Assembly (NCBI RefSeq): GCF_026162625.1
Contig: NZ_JAOTBD010000014.1
Location: 16,810-80,809 of the forward strand
Length of the DNA: 64,000 nucleotides
Direction: 5' to 3'
Source: Paracoccus beibuensis
GTDB taxonomy: Bacteria; Pseudomonadota; Alphaproteobacteria; Rhodobacterales; Rhodobacteraceae
Notes under the pieces: generated by a model
Seen by the model: only the letters and a program-made list of their open reading frames with translations
Database searches by the model: none
Told to the model about the DNA's origin: nothing
Position numbers and translations under genes: made by a program
Shown: positions 55,483 through 64,000 of the stretch, piece after piece
Layout: the number at the start of each line of letters is the position of its first letter
Position numbering within the stretch: the first letter of the stretch is position 1

Positions 55483-58265
55483 TGTCCATGCATTTCCACA
55501 GCCCGGCGCTGACCGGCAAGGCTTTTGCGCTGACATCCAACAACCTGATCTTCGCGGTCAGCGCATGGGGCAGGCGGCCGCTGGTCACCAGCCTGTCGGC
55601 CTCTGCCGGACGGATGAACACCTTCGCGGACCTGGCCTCGGTCGAGGGGCTGGAGGTGCTGCGCCGCGCCGACGGCACCACCGGCCTGAACCTTCTGGAT
55701 CTGACCGAGGGCGGCACCTATCCGGCCAAGCTGAGGGACGGGCAGAGCGTGGCGCTGGAAGTCGTCCCGCGCACCCAGAAGCGCGGCCATGCCAGCGGCA
55801 TCCATTATTGGCTGCCGGTCGATGCAGAGGGGCGCTTCACGCCTGAACCCGGCCAGCGCCACCGCAAGGTCCATGTCTCGGGCGCGGCCTCGGCGCTGAC
55901 CAAAGCCATGATCGCGGCCAAGGCCGGCGTGGCGGAAAGCACCGTCACGGGTCCCTGGCTGATCGAGCGCCCGGAATTCGGCAGCACCCCAGACAAGGCC
56001 GTGGCGCTGGACGTGTTCGGCATGATCTTCGGCACCCTGGTCGGCGGCGGCAAGCAAAGCCGTTCGGACTGGTTCCTGTTCGAGCGCGGCTACAGCTATG
56101 TCCGGGGTGCGCATCAGGGTGCCTATTGGCGCGGCGAGGACGAGCTGCACCCCATCGTCTTCGGTGCCTGGGGCAAGGGTGCCCGGCCCGAATTCCCGCA
56201 AGGGTTCGAATGGATCGGGCTTGGGCCGCGCTACATGGTTCTGCGCGATCTTGCGATCTCGCACTTCAACCCGCGCCACGGCTACGGGATCATCGTCGAG
56301 AACTGCCGCATCACCGGTTCGAATGAAAGCCAGTTCCGCGACCTGAACATGTGTTCCTGGAAAGAGGTCGCCCTTTACGACATCGCGAAGGTCACGCCAG
56401 GCGGCACTCCGCCCCGAACCTATTGGGACGGCAGCTCGGACCGCATCAGCGGCGCCTATGGCGGCAGCGCCAAGAACCTGATGATCGCGGGTTGCGTCGT
56501 GGACCGCTGTGGCTGGGCCGAGGGCTATGACTACAACCGCAGCGCCGCATTCCCGATGCCGCCGTCGGACCGCAACCACGGGCTCTATCTGACGTTCAGC
56601 TGCCAGGACCTGACCCTGCGCGACAACCTGATTTCCCGCAACGCATCCTGCGGCCTGCAGATCCGCTGCGGCGGCCAGTACGAGCGCAACCTGTTCATCG
56701 AGAACAACATCCAGGCCGCCATCCATTCCGGCACCAAGCTGGGGCCGATCAACCAGTTCACGAACTTCGTCGACGGGGTGGTCTTCGGATCGGGCTACAA
56801 GAAGGTAAACGGGTTCCAGGGGGCGACCAACTGGGGCCATGACATCACGGGCTACCAGACGGCGATGATCGGCAATATCGTCGCGCACCGTGCCAACCCC
56901 GACGATCCCGCGCAGTTGGCCGAGCGCAACAACCTGGACCGCCCCGACTGGGAAGGCGGGCAGCCCTACAGCTTGGCCGGGCGGATGCTTTTCAACGACA
57001 CGCAGGTCTGGCAGTGGCGCAGCGGCCGCGACGACACCGACATGTCGGAAAACGTCGAGGGACTGGATCCTGCCGTCCTGAACGACACCACCATCCAGAA
57101 CTACGCCGGATCGGTGATGGGGCAGCCTTCCGCAACCATCGATCAGTTCGTCCAGCATGTGAAGGCAAACGACCAGATCGCCCAGGACGTGAGGGATGCC
57201 ATCCAGTGGGCCCGGACCCGCTTTGGCCGCCCGATCCCCAAGCGTGCCCACCCCGCCGACCTGACCTTCCTGCCCGACCCTCGGACCGAGGGGTTCCGCT
57301 GGGACAACCGTCGCAACTGGACGACCCGGACGCTGCCGGGCGATCATGCCGCGGATGCGGCGAACCTGGACGGCAACTTCGTGCGCTTCGGCACGCTGAC
57401 GACCGACATTGCCGCACTGACCTTCGGCGGCGGGTGGCTGGACGTGACCTCGGGCAGCCTGACGGTTGGGACGATCATGGACCCGGCGATCATCAAGGTC
57501 GGCTATGGGGGCCAGTTCTTCTGCGGTCGGACCAGCCAGCCCATGGAGATCGAGGCGGCCTCGGGCCGAGTCGGGTTTACCGGGCAGGTAAGCGACCTGG
57601 ACATGGCGGCTGACGGCAAGGTGCAGGTCCTGTTGGGACCGGATGCCACCGTGCCTGCCGGGCGCAAGCTGACGATCGGCGGCCCGCGCGCCATGGTGGG
57701 CTGGGACGGCGCCGGGACGGCCAAGCTGACCGTCCAGGGCAAGCTGGAGTTCCGTGCCGGAGCGATGCTGGAAATCGGCGATGCGCTTTACAAGCACCGC
57801 CTTGTCGATCCCGGCAATCCGTTGATCGCGTCCGAGAGCGGCGTGTCCGGCAGGATGTCCGACTTCGAGGAGTGGAACAAAAGCACCAGCCGCCTGCACA
57901 TGTACGACCTGTCCGCACTGCCGCAGGTCGGCGAAAAGCTGACCGTCGGCCATACCGAGTACGTGGCCGATGACGGCGACTACAATACGCCCCAGCTGGT
58001 GAACGTCGTCGGCATCCTGTCGCGCGGCCTGCCCAGGCTGCAGCGGTTCCGCTCGGGCATGATCGGCGACGGGCTTGCCGCACCGACCGTCACGGCCGAG
58101 GTCGTGCTGACCGCCGGTTCGGAGGTCGCGGTTTCGGGGCTGAACCTGCTGTTGCCCGGCAGCTACGAGCTGACCGGAGAGGGCGTCGCCGTCACCGACC
58201 GGGGAGCGGTCCTGCCCGAAGGCGTGGCGGTGACCAACGGACGGCTGGTGCTGACCGTCAAATAG
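55482..58265 (+). CDS. Spike/fibre-like right-handed beta-helix protein
   Basis: A 927-residue protein, last of the spike-like operon. It has a unique N-terminal domain (about 1-120), then the region shared with the 988-residue protein at 4885: HRKVHVSG, TPDKAVALDV, DWFLFERGYSY, GWAEGYDYNRS, MPPSDRNHGLYL, NDTTIQNYAGS and GFRWDNRRNW. The middle forms a right-handed beta-helix (about 230-500); the end is a strand-rich C-terminus with LLLPGSYELTGEG. AAGGTG five bases ahead supports ATG at 55482. No signal peptide is present. It may bind or cut the polysaccharide; catalytic residues are not identified. Confidence 0.7.
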   Translation: MSMHFHSPALTGKAFALTSNNLIFAVSAWGRRPLVTSLSASAGRMNTFADLASVEGLEVLRRADGTTGLNLLDLTEGGTYPAKLRDGQSVALEVVPRTQKRGHASGIHYWLPVDAEGRFTPEPGQRHRKVHVSGAASALTKAMIAAKAGVAESTVTGPWLIERPEFGSTPDKAVALDVFGMIFGTLVGGGKQSRSDWFLFERGYSYVRGAHQGAYWRGEDELHPIVFGAWGKGARPEFPQGFEWIGLGPRYMVLRDLAISHFNPRHGYGIIVENCRITGSNESQFRDLNMCSWKEVALYDIAKVTPGGTPPRTYWDGSSDRISGAYGGSAKNLMIAGCVVDRCGWAEGYDYNRSAAFPMPPSDRNHGLYLTFSCQDLTLRDNLISRNASCGLQIRCGGQYERNLFIENNIQAAIHSGTKLGPINQFTNFVDGVVFGSGYKKVNGFQGATNWGHDITGYQTAMIGNIVAHRANPDDPAQLAERNNLDRPDWEGGQPYSLAGRMLFNDTQVWQWRSGRDDTDMSENVEGLDPAVLNDTTIQNYAGSVMGQPSATIDQFVQHVKANDQIAQDVRDAIQWARTRFGRPIPKRAHPADLTFLPDPRTEGFRWDNRRNWTTRTLPGDHAADAANLDGNFVRFGTLTTDIAALTFGGGWLDVTSGSLTVGTIMDPAIIKVGYGGQFFCGRTSQPMEIEAASGRVGFTGQVSDLDMAADGKVQVLLGPDATVPAGRKLTIGGPRAMVGWDGAGTAKLTVQGKLEFRAGAMLEIGDALYKHRLVDPGNPLIASESGVSGRMSDFEEWNKSTSRLHMYDLSALPQVGEKLTVGHTEYVADDGDYNTPQLVNVVGILSRGLPRLQRFRSGMIGDGLAAPTVTAEVVLTAGSEVAVSGLNLLLPGSYELTGEGVAVTDRGAVLPEGVAVTNGRLVLTVK

Positions 58266-58275
58266 GAAGGAAGTC

Positions 58276-58303
58276 GGCGCCCGCGCAGCAATGTGCGGGC
58301 GCC
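58276..58303 (+). terminator. Candidate terminator of the spike-like operon
   Basis: GGCGCCCGCGCA (58276-58287) pairs with TGTGCGGGCGCC (58292-58303), one G-T pair, around a GCAA loop. It lies ten bases after the stop of the beta-helix gene. Only a weak T stretch follows. Confidence 0.55.
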
Positions 58304-58315
58304 ATGCATTTCATG

Positions 58316-58930
58316 CGAATTCGGCCGCAAGGCAGGCCTGGAGGGGCGGGAATTCTTCCATGCCAGAAAGTATTCCTCGGGCCACCTGAAGCTGATTTCC
58401 GCTATTGTGATCGACAGGAGCGGAAACACCGCGGTGACGATCCACTCACATGGCGCGTCGTTTAGCCCCAACTGCCGGCCATCAGGTGCGCCACATGCAG
58501 CCCGATCAGGTGACAAAGACAAAGCCCATGGCTGATTTCCCCGATGCGAACGACGGGTCATCGCCTGGCGGGCGACGTGATCTTCGCGCATGACCAGCGC
58601 GGCCACGGTCGGCCAGCCGTGAAAATCGACCGGCACGATTTCAGGTATCCCAGAAGCAGCGCGAACATGATCAGCGGTGTCGCCCGCGTTCCGCAGAGCC
58701 TGAAGAAAGCCGCTAGCCTGCCGATGGTCAGGACGGACAGCAAAACCAGCAGCAACGGCCAGAGCGGGTAGCATTGCTCCTCGACCGACAGCGATCAGGT
58801 GATCGACAGCAGGGGGATATCGCCCTGCAGGAAATTCGCCAGTTGTCCCGCCCCTTGCAGGGAATCCAGAACGGGGAAACCGCCGTCACCAGCAGCAGAT
58901 GCGCACTGCGCAACGACGGCTGAACCCTTT
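58316..58930 (-). pseudogene. Acyltransferase 3 (AT3) pseudogene
   Basis: On the reverse strand the AT3 hallmarks appear in broken frames: SLSVEEQCYPLWPLLLVLL (about 58740-58794), IGEISHGLCLCHLIGL (about 58500-58545) and AVFPLLSITIAEISFRW (about 58372-58422). The codon before SLSVEEQ, normally the conserved Trp of W-S-L-S-V-E-E-Q, is TGA (58795-58797), a one-base change from TGG. A second break near 58462 shifts the frame. It is therefore a decayed copy of a family whose live member is at 60169. The ends are approximate. Bases 58931-59148 hold nothing recognisable. Confidence 0.7.
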
Positions 58931-59148
58931 CAGCGAAATCCGCCGTTCCGATCAGGTTCGCGCAACAGCAATGTCGTGATCAGAAATCGGGCAATGGAAA
59001 AAACCTACGTCCACAAAGCCGTTCCGCCACAAGCAGACTGCCTGTTCGGCGAACGCTGATGAGCCGACGTCGCTGCAGGGCCTGCCTGTGCAGCGGCTTG
59101 ACCCGCAGCATGGCACAGGCGGACAAGGAAACAGCGGCCGAATGATTG

Positions 59149-59997
59149 TCACGTGCCGGAGGTCGGAGGAACGGCCAGCAGGTTGTCCGCCTGCAGCGCC
59201 GCCTTCAACGTCTCGGACCGGGCCATCACCTGGTGATAGATTTGTGCATCCTCGTCATAGTGGCGTTCGACGAAGGTGCGGACTTCGGGCATGTCAAGGA
59301 TGCCGCTGGCCTCGGCCGCGCTCTTCCTGGCCGACAGCAGCCGCAGCGCGCTGTCCTTGATCCGGGCATGCAGGTCCAGCGGCAGGGTGCGGCGCAGCAT
59401 GTCGTTCACGCGGTAGGCAAGACCGCCGATCTTCTTGAAGCGCAGTTCGATATTCTGGTTGCTGCGGGTGTCCGATTCCATCGGCGTGTCGGTGATTCGG
59501 CCGATATGGGCGATGAAGTCGGGCACCAGCGCCATGGGGATCAGGTGATCGACCATCCTGCGGTCCCCGTCGAAGATGAAATCGCGCTGCCGGGCGAAGA
59601 AGATAAACTTGCTGGACGGGTTGTCCAGCTGGTCTGCGACCTCGTCCAGGGTCTTCAGCGTCAGCTGGCGCAGTTCCTCTGCCGGGATCAGCGTCATCGG
59701 CCGCTGGTCATAGCGCCACAGCATCTGGCGCAGCGACGATCCGAACCGCTCCAGCGGGTCGCGCACCACCGCGTAAGAGGTGAAGCGTTCCAGGTAATCG
59801 TATTCCCGGGGGAAATGCTGGCGCAGGATCGGCAAGGGCACATGGCCGAAATCGATGTTTCCCAGTTCGGGATGCCTGCCCACCTCGCCCATGGAAAGGT
59901 GGTCCGGATCGCATTTGACGATCTGCGTGCGGACCGAGGTGCCTGCGCATTTCGGAATATGGACGAAGACGAACCGGTGGCGCGGGCTGATGATCAT
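59149..59997 (-). CDS. Sulfotransferase family protein
   Basis: A 282-residue soluble protein. FVFVHIPKCAGTSVRTQIV is the PAPS-binding loop and AVVRDPLERFGSSLRQML the 3'-phosphate binding segment, as in the sulfotransferase family-2 type proteins of polysaccharide loci. The ATG at 59997 has AAAGG eight bases ahead; the frame is open to 60153. It would transfer sulfate from PAPS to a sugar hydroxyl, adding negative charge to the polymer. It is followed upstream by an acyltransferase gene on the same strand. Confidence 0.8.
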   Translation of the reverse strand: MIISPRHRFVFVHIPKCAGTSVRTQIVKCDPDHLSMGEVGRHPELGNIDFGHVPLPILRQHFPREYDYLERFTSYAVVRDPLERFGSSLRQMLWRYDQRPMTLIPAEELRQLTLKTLDEVADQLDNPSSKFIFFARQRDFIFDGDRRMVDHLIPMALVPDFIAHIGRITDTPMESDTRSNQNIELRFKKIGGLAYRVNDMLRRTLPLDLHARIKDSALRLLSARKSAAEASGILDMPEVRTFVERHYDEDAQIYHQVMARSETLKAALQADNLLAVPPTSGT

Positions 59998-60168
59998 GGC
60001 ATGGACCTTTGTCTCGGCTTCAAGCGGCGGCCCTGTCCGACCGGGACCTCGACCACTCACCTGCGGGCAATTGCGGGACATCGCGAAGGTGGCGAAGGCA
60101 TTCATAGCGGTTGCCGCGACAGATGGGCAAGTCTGACCCAGGTCCGTGCCCATCCTGGCTTCGGGCGT

Positions 60169-61158
60169 TCACAGCCGGCCGGTCCTGCGTCGGCTCTTCG
60201 CCAGTGCAGCCAAGTTCAGGCCCGGTCCCGATCCGGCGACGGCAAGCCTGGCCCTCTCCAGTGCGCAAGACGTCGCGGCTGCAACAAGAAAGCAGATCCA
60301 CGGGGCCGACAGCCAGAGGATCAGATATGCCGCCGGAAAATGCAGAACCTCTGCCCTGTGATAGAGCGCGCCGAGAATATGGAAAAGAACGCCGTGCGAC
60401 AGGAAGAAAGGAAACGCATGGCGATCAAGGCGCGCCAGGGCCGGCAGGTGACGCCCTGAAACCATGGCCAGGGCCCAGAAGCCCAGGCTGGCTGCCGGAC
60501 GCTTGATCAATGCGTCGAAATAATGGCTGTCATTCATCGTGGGCCACACGGCGCTGGCAACGGAGATCAGCGCAAGCGCAGCGATCGCAGGGCCGGCCCA
60601 ATTGCGCCGCAGCGGGATCGGGCAGACATGCAGAAGAACTCCGGCAGTGTAAAAGAAGACGATCTGCGGTCTCAGGATCAGGACCGTTTTCAGGTCCGCA
60701 AGATATATCGTGGTGATTGCGCCCATAAGCAGCAGGGGCGATCTTCTTGCGGCGCCCAGCAGCAGCGGCGTCAGGGCGGACATGACAAAGATGTCCCGCA
60801 GGAAGGTCAGGTATATCAGCTTCGAACTTCCCGTCAGGGCCAAAAGATCATTGATCCCCGACCCTCCCCAGAGTGCGATGGCAATGCCGTTCCAGATGAT
60901 CATCGGCACGATCAGGCTGCGGAAGCGTTTCCCCAAGGCATCCAGATAACTTCTCCTGGAAAAGAAGCTTACCATCAGGTAACCGGAAATGACCGAGAGA
61001 AGCGGAACGCTGGACCTTCCAAGTGTATCCGAGACGATTTCGGTAAGGGCGTCGTGCTCGGCGCCAGCGGGCTCCAGAATGTGCAGATGCACATAGCTCA
61101 TGAACAGGATACAGAAAACCCTCGATATCCTGATCGCGTCGGAAAAATTGTTGTCCAA
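60169..61158 (-). CDS. Acyltransferase family 3 membrane protein
   Basis: A 329-residue membrane protein with about ten segments. Family features are ISRVFCILFMSYVHLHI at the front (catalytic His), then LLSVISGYLMVSFF and KRFRSLIVPMIIWN. It probably acetylates or acylates a polysaccharide sugar. The start is TTG at 61158 with AGG six bases upstream; the next ATG would cut off part of the first segment including the conserved residues before the His. It precedes the sulfotransferase gene. It is divergent from the polymerase-like gene. Confidence 0.8.
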   Translation of the reverse strand: MDNNFSDAIRISRVFCILFMSYVHLHILEPAGAEHDALTEIVSDTLGRSSVPLLSVISGYLMVSFFSRRSYLDALGKRFRSLIVPMIIWNGIAIALWGGSGINDLLALTGSSKLIYLTFLRDIFVMSALTPLLLGAARRSPLLLMGAITTIYLADLKTVLILRPQIVFFYTAGVLLHVCPIPLRRNWAGPAIAALALISVASAVWPTMNDSHYFDALIKRPAASLGFWALAMVSGRHLPALARLDRHAFPFFLSHGVLFHILGALYHRAEVLHFPAAYLILWLSAPWICFLVAAATSCALERARLAVAGSGPGLNLAALAKSRRRTGRL

Positions 61159-61295
61159 TTAAACCTGCAAAAGCTGAACATTTAAAACTCGACCGACATC
61201 GTCATCGGGGCGTGAAAATGCATGCCCATAAAATGATCTGAAGCCGTTCTTGATTTATAATTTTTAAATCTTTGCGAGTCTTGTTGAAAATACCG

Positions 61296-61320
61296 CCCAC
61301 CGCTCAACCTGAGCGGTGGG
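61296..61320. repeat. Strong inverted repeat between divergent genes
   Basis: CCCACCGCTCA (61296-61306) and TGAGCGGTGGG (61310-61320) form a perfect 11-base-pair stem with a three-base loop. It is upstream of both the acyltransferase and polymerase-like genes, so it is not a normal terminator. It may lie in the 5' leader of the polymerase gene or be a protein binding site. Confidence 0.5.
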
Positions 61321-61448
61321 AATTATCTTCTGCGCAGTGGATGACGGCGGGCTCTGACGCTCGGCGGGGACGAAGGCCAGCGTTGATCCGGAACAAGCCG
61401 ATACAAATCGACATGGCGCCAGCGACGCGGCTATGGCAGGAAACGGCC

Positions 61449-62900
61449 ATGGTCTCGATGGTTGCGGTCTTGTGCTGGCCTGTGGTGGTGTTCTGGCTGT
61501 TTGCCAAGCGAACGCCCGCAGAGGCTGTGACCGCCGCGATCCTGGGCGCCTATCTGCTGCTGCCGCGTAACTATGCGATCAACCTGCCGGCAATCCCCAC
61601 GCTGAGCAAGGATTCCATCCCTGCCATCGCGGCGGTTCTTGCGGCCATCATGATGCTCAATCCGGCCAGGCTGCGGACCTTGGCGCCGGGCACGATCCTG
61701 CCCGGATGGGTGCCGCGCAGCCGCGCGGTCCAGCTGCTTCTGGTGCTGATGGCCGTGGGCACCGTGCTGACGGTGCTGACCAATGGCGACCGGCTGTTTT
61801 ATGGCGGGCGCGTCCAGCCGGCCCTGCGGCCTTATGACATCGCATCAACCCTGGGCAACACGCTGTTCATGGTCCTGCCCTTCCTGCTGGCGCGGAAATA
61901 CCTGGCCCACCCCGAGGGGCAGAGGACGCTGGCCATCGGGATGGTCGTGGCCGGCCTGCTCTATTCGCTGCTGGCGCTTTACGAGGTGCGGATGTCGCCG
62001 CAGCTCAGCCGGATGATCTATGGCTATTTTCCCCATGACTGGCGGCAGCACCTGCGGGGCGGAGGCTATCGCCCGGTCGTGTTCCTGCAGCACGGTCTGT
62101 GGCTGGCGATCTTCTTCTGCGGGTCCTTCCTGGCGGCACTTTCTCTGTGGCGCAGCAGCACGGGTCCGATGCGGACCAGGTGGCTGATGGCGTCCATGTG
62201 GATGTTCATGGTGCTGGTGCTGTCCAAGGGCGTCGGAGCGATGGCCATCGGGTTGTTTCTGGGGGCGCTGATCATCTTTCTGCCGATCCGGCTGCAGATC
62301 CTTTGCGCGGCCGCCTTGGCGGGGACGCTGCTGACCTATCCGATGCTGCGCGGGGCGGGGCTGGCGCCCACGGGAACCGCGCTCGACATCGCCTATGACT
62401 ATGACCCGGGGCGCGCGGCATCGCTGCAATACCGCTTCGACAACGAGGACATCCTGCTGGAACGTGCCAACCTGCGACCGCTGTTCGGATGGGGGGGCTG
62501 GGGACGCAACCGCGTCATCAGTGCGGAAGGCGCCGACATCAGCACGACCGACGGCTATTGGATCATCAGCATCGGCACCAAGGGCTGGCTGGGCTATCTG
62601 GCGGAATTCGGTCTGCTGCTGATCCCGATGATCTTCCTGGGGCTGCGATGGAAAAGCCTGGGGCTGACGCCGGCCACGGCCGGTGTCGCCATGGCGCTGA
62701 CCGCGAACATGATCGACCTGATCCCCAACGGCACGCTGACGCCGGTGACCTGGCTGCTGGCCGGCGCGCTGGCCGGCCGGCTGGAACTGGGCCGCGTCAC
62801 GGACGAGGGGCAACAGCCCGCAGAGGGGCTTCCCCCGCGGCAAAACGCCTATACGCGGCAGGTCCGGCGCCATCCGGGCCATGTGCCGTCCCCCAGCTAG
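61449..62900 (+). CDS. O-antigen polymerase/ligase-like membrane protein (Wzy/WaaL type)
   Basis: A 483-residue protein with about twelve membrane segments. A large periplasmic loop lies late in the sequence, with LFGWGGWGRNRV and STTDGYWI, as in the Wzy_C/O-antigen ligase family. It joins repeat units into a polymer or to an acceptor. The frame is open from 61272, but the hairpin at 61296 makes that start unlikely; the ATG at 61449 has AGGAAA upstream and begins right at the first membrane segment. ATGs at 61341 and 61413 are alternatives. Polymerase versus ligase cannot be decided. Confidence 0.75.
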   Translation: MVSMVAVLCWPVVVFWLFAKRTPAEAVTAAILGAYLLLPRNYAINLPAIPTLSKDSIPAIAAVLAAIMMLNPARLRTLAPGTILPGWVPRSRAVQLLLVLMAVGTVLTVLTNGDRLFYGGRVQPALRPYDIASTLGNTLFMVLPFLLARKYLAHPEGQRTLAIGMVVAGLLYSLLALYEVRMSPQLSRMIYGYFPHDWRQHLRGGGYRPVVFLQHGLWLAIFFCGSFLAALSLWRSSTGPMRTRWLMASMWMFMVLVLSKGVGAMAIGLFLGALIIFLPIRLQILCAAALAGTLLTYPMLRGAGLAPTGTALDIAYDYDPGRAASLQYRFDNEDILLERANLRPLFGWGGWGRNRVISAEGADISTTDGYWIISIGTKGWLGYLAEFGLLLIPMIFLGLRWKSLGLTPATAGVAMALTANMIDLIPNGTLTPVTWLLAGALAGRLELGRVTDEGQQPAEGLPPRQNAYTRQVRRHPGHVPSPS

Positions 62901-62912
62901 AAGGACCTGCGG

Positions 62913-63872
62913 ATGTCCGATCCGACCATCGACGCCGTCGCCATCGGCCGCAACGAGGGCGAGCGCCTGCTGCGCTGCCTGGACAGCCTTCGGCAGGCGG
63001 GCCTGCGCCACATCGTCTATGTCGATTCGGGATCGACCGACGGCAGCATCGCGGCAGCCGAGGCGCGGGGCGTTCAGGTGGTCCGGCTGGACCTGTCGGT
63101 GCCCTTCACCGCCGCTCGCGCCAGGAATGCCGGCGTCGGGGCGCTGCCGGGGGATTCCGACCTGATCCAGTTCGTCGATGGCGATTGCAGCCTGGTCCCC
63201 GCCTGGATCGGCAAGGCGGCCGCGTTCATGGACGACAACCCCACAGTGGCGGCCGTCTGCGGCCGACGCCGAGAGATTGCGCCAGAGGCCTCGATCTACA
63301 ACCGGCTGATCGACCGCGAATGGGACACTCCCGTCGGGCCGGCCCGTGCCTGCGGCGGCGACGTGCTGATGCGGCGGACGGCCTTTGCCCAGGTCGGCGG
63401 CTTCGATCCCCGCCTGATCGCCGGCGAAGAGCCCGAGTTGTGCGTGCGGCTGCGCCAGGCGGGCTGGCAGATCTGGCGCCTGGACGCCGAGATGACGCGC
63501 CACGACGCCGCCATCCGCCGTTTCGGCCAATGGTGGCGGCGCAGCCGGCGGGCAGGCCATGCCTATGCCGAAGGGGCGGCTCTGCACGGTGCGCCGCCCG
63601 AACGCCACAATGTCGCCCAGACCCGGCGCGCGCTGATCTGGGGCCTGGGCGTGCCGCTGGCCGCGGTGCTGGGGGCGCTGCTGCTGGACCCGGTCTTCCT
63701 GCTGATCCTGCTGCTGTGGCCGCTGCAGGTCCTGCGGCTGTCACGGCGCGACGGCGATCCGGTTCGCGCCACCTTCCTGACCCTGGGCAAGATCCCCGAA
63801 GCCCTGGGCGTACTGGAATATCACCTCAAGCGCCTGACCGGGCGCAGGACCGGGCTGATCGAATACAAATAG
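62913..63872 (+). CDS. Glycosyltransferase family 2
   Basis: A 319-residue GT2 enzyme with a C-terminal membrane hairpin. IDAVAIGRNEGERLLRCLDS, IVYVDSGSTDGSI, TAARARNAGVG and FVDGDCSLVPAW (DxD) are present. The C-terminal 70 residues have two hydrophobic segments (GVPLAAVLGALLLD, FLLILLLWPLQVL), anchoring it to the inner membrane. AAGGA seven bases before the ATG supports the start. It lies 12 bases after the polymerase-like gene in one operon. The C-terminal membrane part is usual for this GT2 subgroup in exopolysaccharide loci. Confidence 0.85.
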   Translation: MSDPTIDAVAIGRNEGERLLRCLDSLRQAGLRHIVYVDSGSTDGSIAAAEARGVQVVRLDLSVPFTAARARNAGVGALPGDSDLIQFVDGDCSLVPAWIGKAAAFMDDNPTVAAVCGRRREIAPEASIYNRLIDREWDTPVGPARACGGDVLMRRTAFAQVGGFDPRLIAGEEPELCVRLRQAGWQIWRLDAEMTRHDAAIRRFGQWWRRSRRAGHAYAEGAALHGAPPERHNVAQTRRALIWGLGVPLAAVLGALLLDPVFLLILLLWPLQVLRLSRRDGDPVRATFLTLGKIPEALGVLEYHLKRLTGRRTGLIEYK

Positions 63873-63886
63873 AAGGTGCGGTGGGC

Positions 63887-64000
63887 TCAACCGGTCAGCG
63901 CAACGGCTCGTTCGAAGGTATCAGCCGGCGTCTGGAAGCCAAGCGTTGTGCGTGGCCGTTGAGCCGCAGGGCAACGTGGTCGAGGTCGCTCCGAGTGTGG
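63887..64000 (-). mobile_element. C-terminal end of an IS30-family transposase (partial)
   Basis: On the reverse strand the frame ends with RPRTTLGFQTPADTFERAVA then LTG and a stop at 63887-63889, the typical C-terminus of IS30-family transposases. Just upstream the expected LRLNG is in another frame, so the gene may be frameshifted. The rest lies beyond the window end. It marks another mobile-element border of the polysaccharide island. Confidence 0.6.

Overview
This window reads as part of a GC-rich alphaproteobacterial extrachromosomal replicon, most likely from Paracoccus or a close Rhodobacteraceae relative. The evidence is the codon usage, the VPLPA-CTERM/exosortase D pair, an IalB-family protein, a RepA (RPA-type) replication initiator divergent from parA-parB, and a complete dTDP-rhamnose operon. 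A RepA-type replicon next to a rhamnose operon and many surface-polysaccharide genes resembles the 'biofilm plasmids' known from roseobacters. The genus is inferred; no rRNA or other phylogenetic marker is present.

Layout. 0.1-4.5 kb: flippase (Wzx-like), polysaccharide pyruvyl transferase and two GT2 enzymes. 4.9-7.9 kb: a large beta-helix protein. 8.3-18.5 kb: two VPLPA-CTERM proteins, a GT61 enzyme, a frameshifted sialate-O-acetylesterase-like gene, two tandem glycosyltransferase/alpha-beta-hydrolase fusions and an IalB protein. 19-22.6 kb: SH3/DUF1236 protein, GT4, hexapeptide acetyltransferase and GT2. 22.7-26.6 kb: replicon core (repA, candidate origin, parA, candidate parS, parB). 27-32.7 kb: a VPLPA-CTERM gene with a frameshifted signal peptide, rfbCBDA and glf. 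32.9-40.4 kb: tyrosine recombinase, IS66 and IS5 relics, wecBC, and a Hint-domain gene broken by a frameshift and an IS5-family element. 40.4-51 kb: GT2, three overlapping GT4 genes, xrtD with a VPLPA-CTERM gene beside it, GT2, PAP2 phosphatase and a second pyruvyl transferase. 51-58.3 kb: an adenylation/carrier/acyltransferase fusion, then a three-gene operon (spike-base protein, repeat-containing linker protein, beta-helix protein). 58.3-64 kb: a dead acyltransferase, sulfotransferase, acyltransferase, polymerase/ligase-like protein, GT2 and the end of an IS30-type transposase.

How the genes fit together. rfbABCD, wecBC and glf supply dTDP-rhamnose, UDP-ManNAcA and UDP-galactofuranose. About a dozen glycosyltransferases could assemble repeat units. 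The Wzx-like and Wzy/ligase-like proteins could flip and polymerise them, and PAP2 could recycle the undecaprenyl carrier. Pyruvyl, acetyl/acyl and sulfo transferases would decorate the polymer. XrtD would process and sort the VPLPA-CTERM proteins into the envelope. No Wzz/Wzc copolymerase, outer-membrane exporter or initiating sugar-phosphate transferase is visible here.

The most unusual content is a cassette resembling the head-spike genes (base plus beta-helix fibre) of gene transfer agents and phages, placed inside the polysaccharide island, with a paralogous beta-helix protein 47 kb away. Other points of interest are the tandem GT/hydrolase fusions, the second with a lost DxD motif; a one-chain acyl-activating/carrier/acyltransferase protein; three copies of a 14-bp palindrome that look like the plasmid's parS; and several surface genes disrupted by single-base or short-repeat changes.
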